Positions 62,884-64,000 of a stretch of 64,000 bases of DNA are shown here, one piece after another. This stretch comes from Fimbriimonadaceae bacterium (lineage in GTDB: Bacteria > Armatimonadota > Fimbriimonadia > Fimbriimonadales > Fimbriimonadaceae), in contig JALHNM010000005.1 of the NCBI GenBank assembly GCA_022843485.1, forward strand, positions 178,496-242,495, in the 5' to 3' direction. Position numbers and translations under genes: made by a program. The notes under the pieces are model-generated. The model was not told where the DNA came from and searched no databases. It saw nothing but the letters and a program-made list of their open reading frames with translations. How positions within the stretch are numbered: the first letter of the stretch is position 1; every line of letters begins with the position of its first letter.

Positions 62884-64000
62884 TTGAGGAACACACTAGC
62901 TGCCCTTGCCCTCGTTTCCGTCGCGAGCGTCGCTCTCGCTGACGGCCGCGTCGCCGCCACTGGTATGGCGACCACTCTTCGTCACATTGAGATCGCCGGC
63001 GTCCAAGAGTTCTCCGGCCGAATGCTCGTCAAGCCGGTCTCGGCCCAGACGATGCGCCGCCTCGGCTACAACGAGCTCGCCATCGACGCCAAGCGCCGAC
63101 AGGCCGAGGTCGCCATCGCCGCCGAGACCGTCAGCTACATCCCGGTCGTCGACTTCTACGTCGTTAACGTCCCGAAGGGCCACACCGAGAACTCGTACAC
63201 CCAGGAGCTCATGAAGACCGGGAACTACGAGATCGTCGAGCCGGACTACATGGTCTTCCCGACGTTCACCCCGAACGACCCGAACCTCGGTAGCCAGTGG
63301 AGCCAGACGAACAACCAGGCCGTCAACGCTTGGGACATCTTCCGCGGGAACGAAGCCGTCATCATCGCCATCACCGACACCGGCGTCCACAAGACCCACG
63401 AGGAGTTCAACCTTCCGAACAACCGGTTCGTCCCCGGCTTCAACTCGGTGAACAACATCCGTGAAGTCGACGGCGGTCTCGTCCAGGACATCAACGGCCA
63501 CGGCACCCACTGCGCCGGCATCGCCGCCGCCACGGGCAACAACGGCCGCGGCGTCACGGGCGTCAACATCGAGGGCACGAAGATCATGCCGATCCGCGTG
63601 AGCAACAGCTCGGGCGGCGGTTCGAGCCTCTCCGCGCTCATCGGCGGCGCGACCTGGGCTGCCCAGAACGGCTCGCGCATCATCAGCACCAGCTACTCGG
63701 GCGTGCAGAACGGCTCGGTCGGCTCCACGGGTACGACGCTCCGCAACAACTTCAACGCGCTCTGGTTCTGGGCGGCCGGTAACGACGGTGGCACGTACAA
63801 CTCGAGCGACTGGGCGGACGTCACGATCGTCGGCTCGATCAGCTCGAACAACAGCCTGAGCGGCTTCTCGGCCCGCGGCCTGTTCATCGACGTGATGGCG
63901 CCGGGCGACAACATCTTCTCGACCATCTGGACGAGCAACTCGAACAACGCCAGCTACGCGTTCCTCACCGGGACGTCGATGGCCTGCCCCTACGCCGCGG
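62884..64000 (+). CDS. Secreted subtilisin-like protease (S8), 3' end outside the window
   Basis: Starts with TTG 62884, 7 bp after AGGAG; no ATG gives a full signal peptide. Signal peptide LRNTLAALALVSVASVALAD; propeptide EFSGRMLVKPVSAQTMRRLG. Catalytic Asp in AITDTGVHKTHEEF, His in NGHGTHCAGIAAA and Ser in GTSMACPYAA at the window edge. It is a tandem paralog of the preceding gene, with long identical nucleotide stretches around the His and Ser motifs. The expected C-terminal domain is beyond 64000. Confidence 0.92.
   Translation, partial: MRNTLAALALVSVASVALADGRVAATGMATTLRHIEIAGVQEFSGRMLVKPVSAQTMRRLGYNELAIDAKRRQAEVAIAAETVSYIPVVDFYVVNVPKGHTENSYTQELMKTGNYEIVEPDYMVFPTFTPNDPNLGSQWSQTNNQAVNAWDIFRGNEAVIIAITDTGVHKTHEEFNLPNNRFVPGFNSVNNIREVDGGLVQDINGHGTHCAGIAAATGNNGRGVTGVNIEGTKIMPIRVSNSSGGGSSLSALIGGATWAAQNGSRIISTSYSGVQNGSVGSTGTTLRNNFNALWFWAAGNDGGTYNSSDWADVTIVGSISSNNSLSGFSARGLFIDVMAPGDNIFSTIWTSNSNNASYAFLTGTSMACPYAA

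Overview
The window is a G+C-rich bacterial chromosome segment. Its signs are diderm: PEP-CTERM proteins, a predicted outer-membrane barrel, a WecG/TagA glycosyltransferase, and many secreted proteins with signal peptides. A B12-dependent class II ribonucleotide reductase, PEP-CTERM pairs, YD-repeat proteins and families of secreted subtilases together suggest an Armatimonadota (Fimbriimonadia-like) genome. That assignment is inference, since no rRNA is present.

Layout. 1-4.8 kb: a truncated LacI-type regulator, a GH31 glucosidase and a kynA-kynU tryptophan-degradation pair. 4.85 kb: tRNA-Gln(TTG). 5-9.5 kb: a secreted sugar dehydrogenase, then grpE-glmM-coaX in overlapping array. 9.4-14.8 kb (minus strand): an HhH-GPD-like protein, a three-gene envelope set (Ig-like secreted protein, outer-membrane barrel, caspase-fold protein without catalytic residues) and a HAD phosphatase. 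15-19.5 kb: a tight plus-strand run of glycosyltransferase, cobalamin adenosyltransferase, LolA-like secreted protein, feoA and feoB. 19.6-24.1 kb: sugar handling (MFS transporter, GHL10-like protein, GH29 fucosidase with PA14).

24.1-39 kb is accessory and repeat-rich. It holds a 201-bp tandem duplication, REP-like hairpins, four copies of a roughly 90-bp dispersed element and fragments of a paralogous family of unknown proteins. It also holds a prolyl oligopeptidase and an Rhs/YD-repeat toxin locus. The Rhs locus carries three different toxin tips, each followed by its own small presumed immunity gene, plus an IS110-type remnant and flanking direct repeats.

39.2-51.6 kb is a complete type I-E CRISPR-Cas system. 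A good sigma70-like promoter drives a chain of start/stop-overlapping genes: an uncharacterised 90-aa ORF, cas3, cse1, cse2, cas7, cas5, cas6e, an uncharacterised zinc-ribbon protein, cas1 and cas2. A 51-bp leader and a 55-repeat array follow. The two extra small genes are the most interesting possible additions to known I-E systems. The array contains one duplicated spacer and two spacers sampling the same target 6 bp apart.

51.7-64 kb: another member of the unknown paralogous family, aspS, two PEP-CTERM paralogs, nrdR with nrdJ (the reductase needs adenosylcobalamin, which the adenosyltransferase at 15.8 kb would supply), and two tandem secreted subtilases. The first subtilase shares a C-terminal domain with the sugar dehydrogenase at 5-6.7 kb; the second runs off the window.
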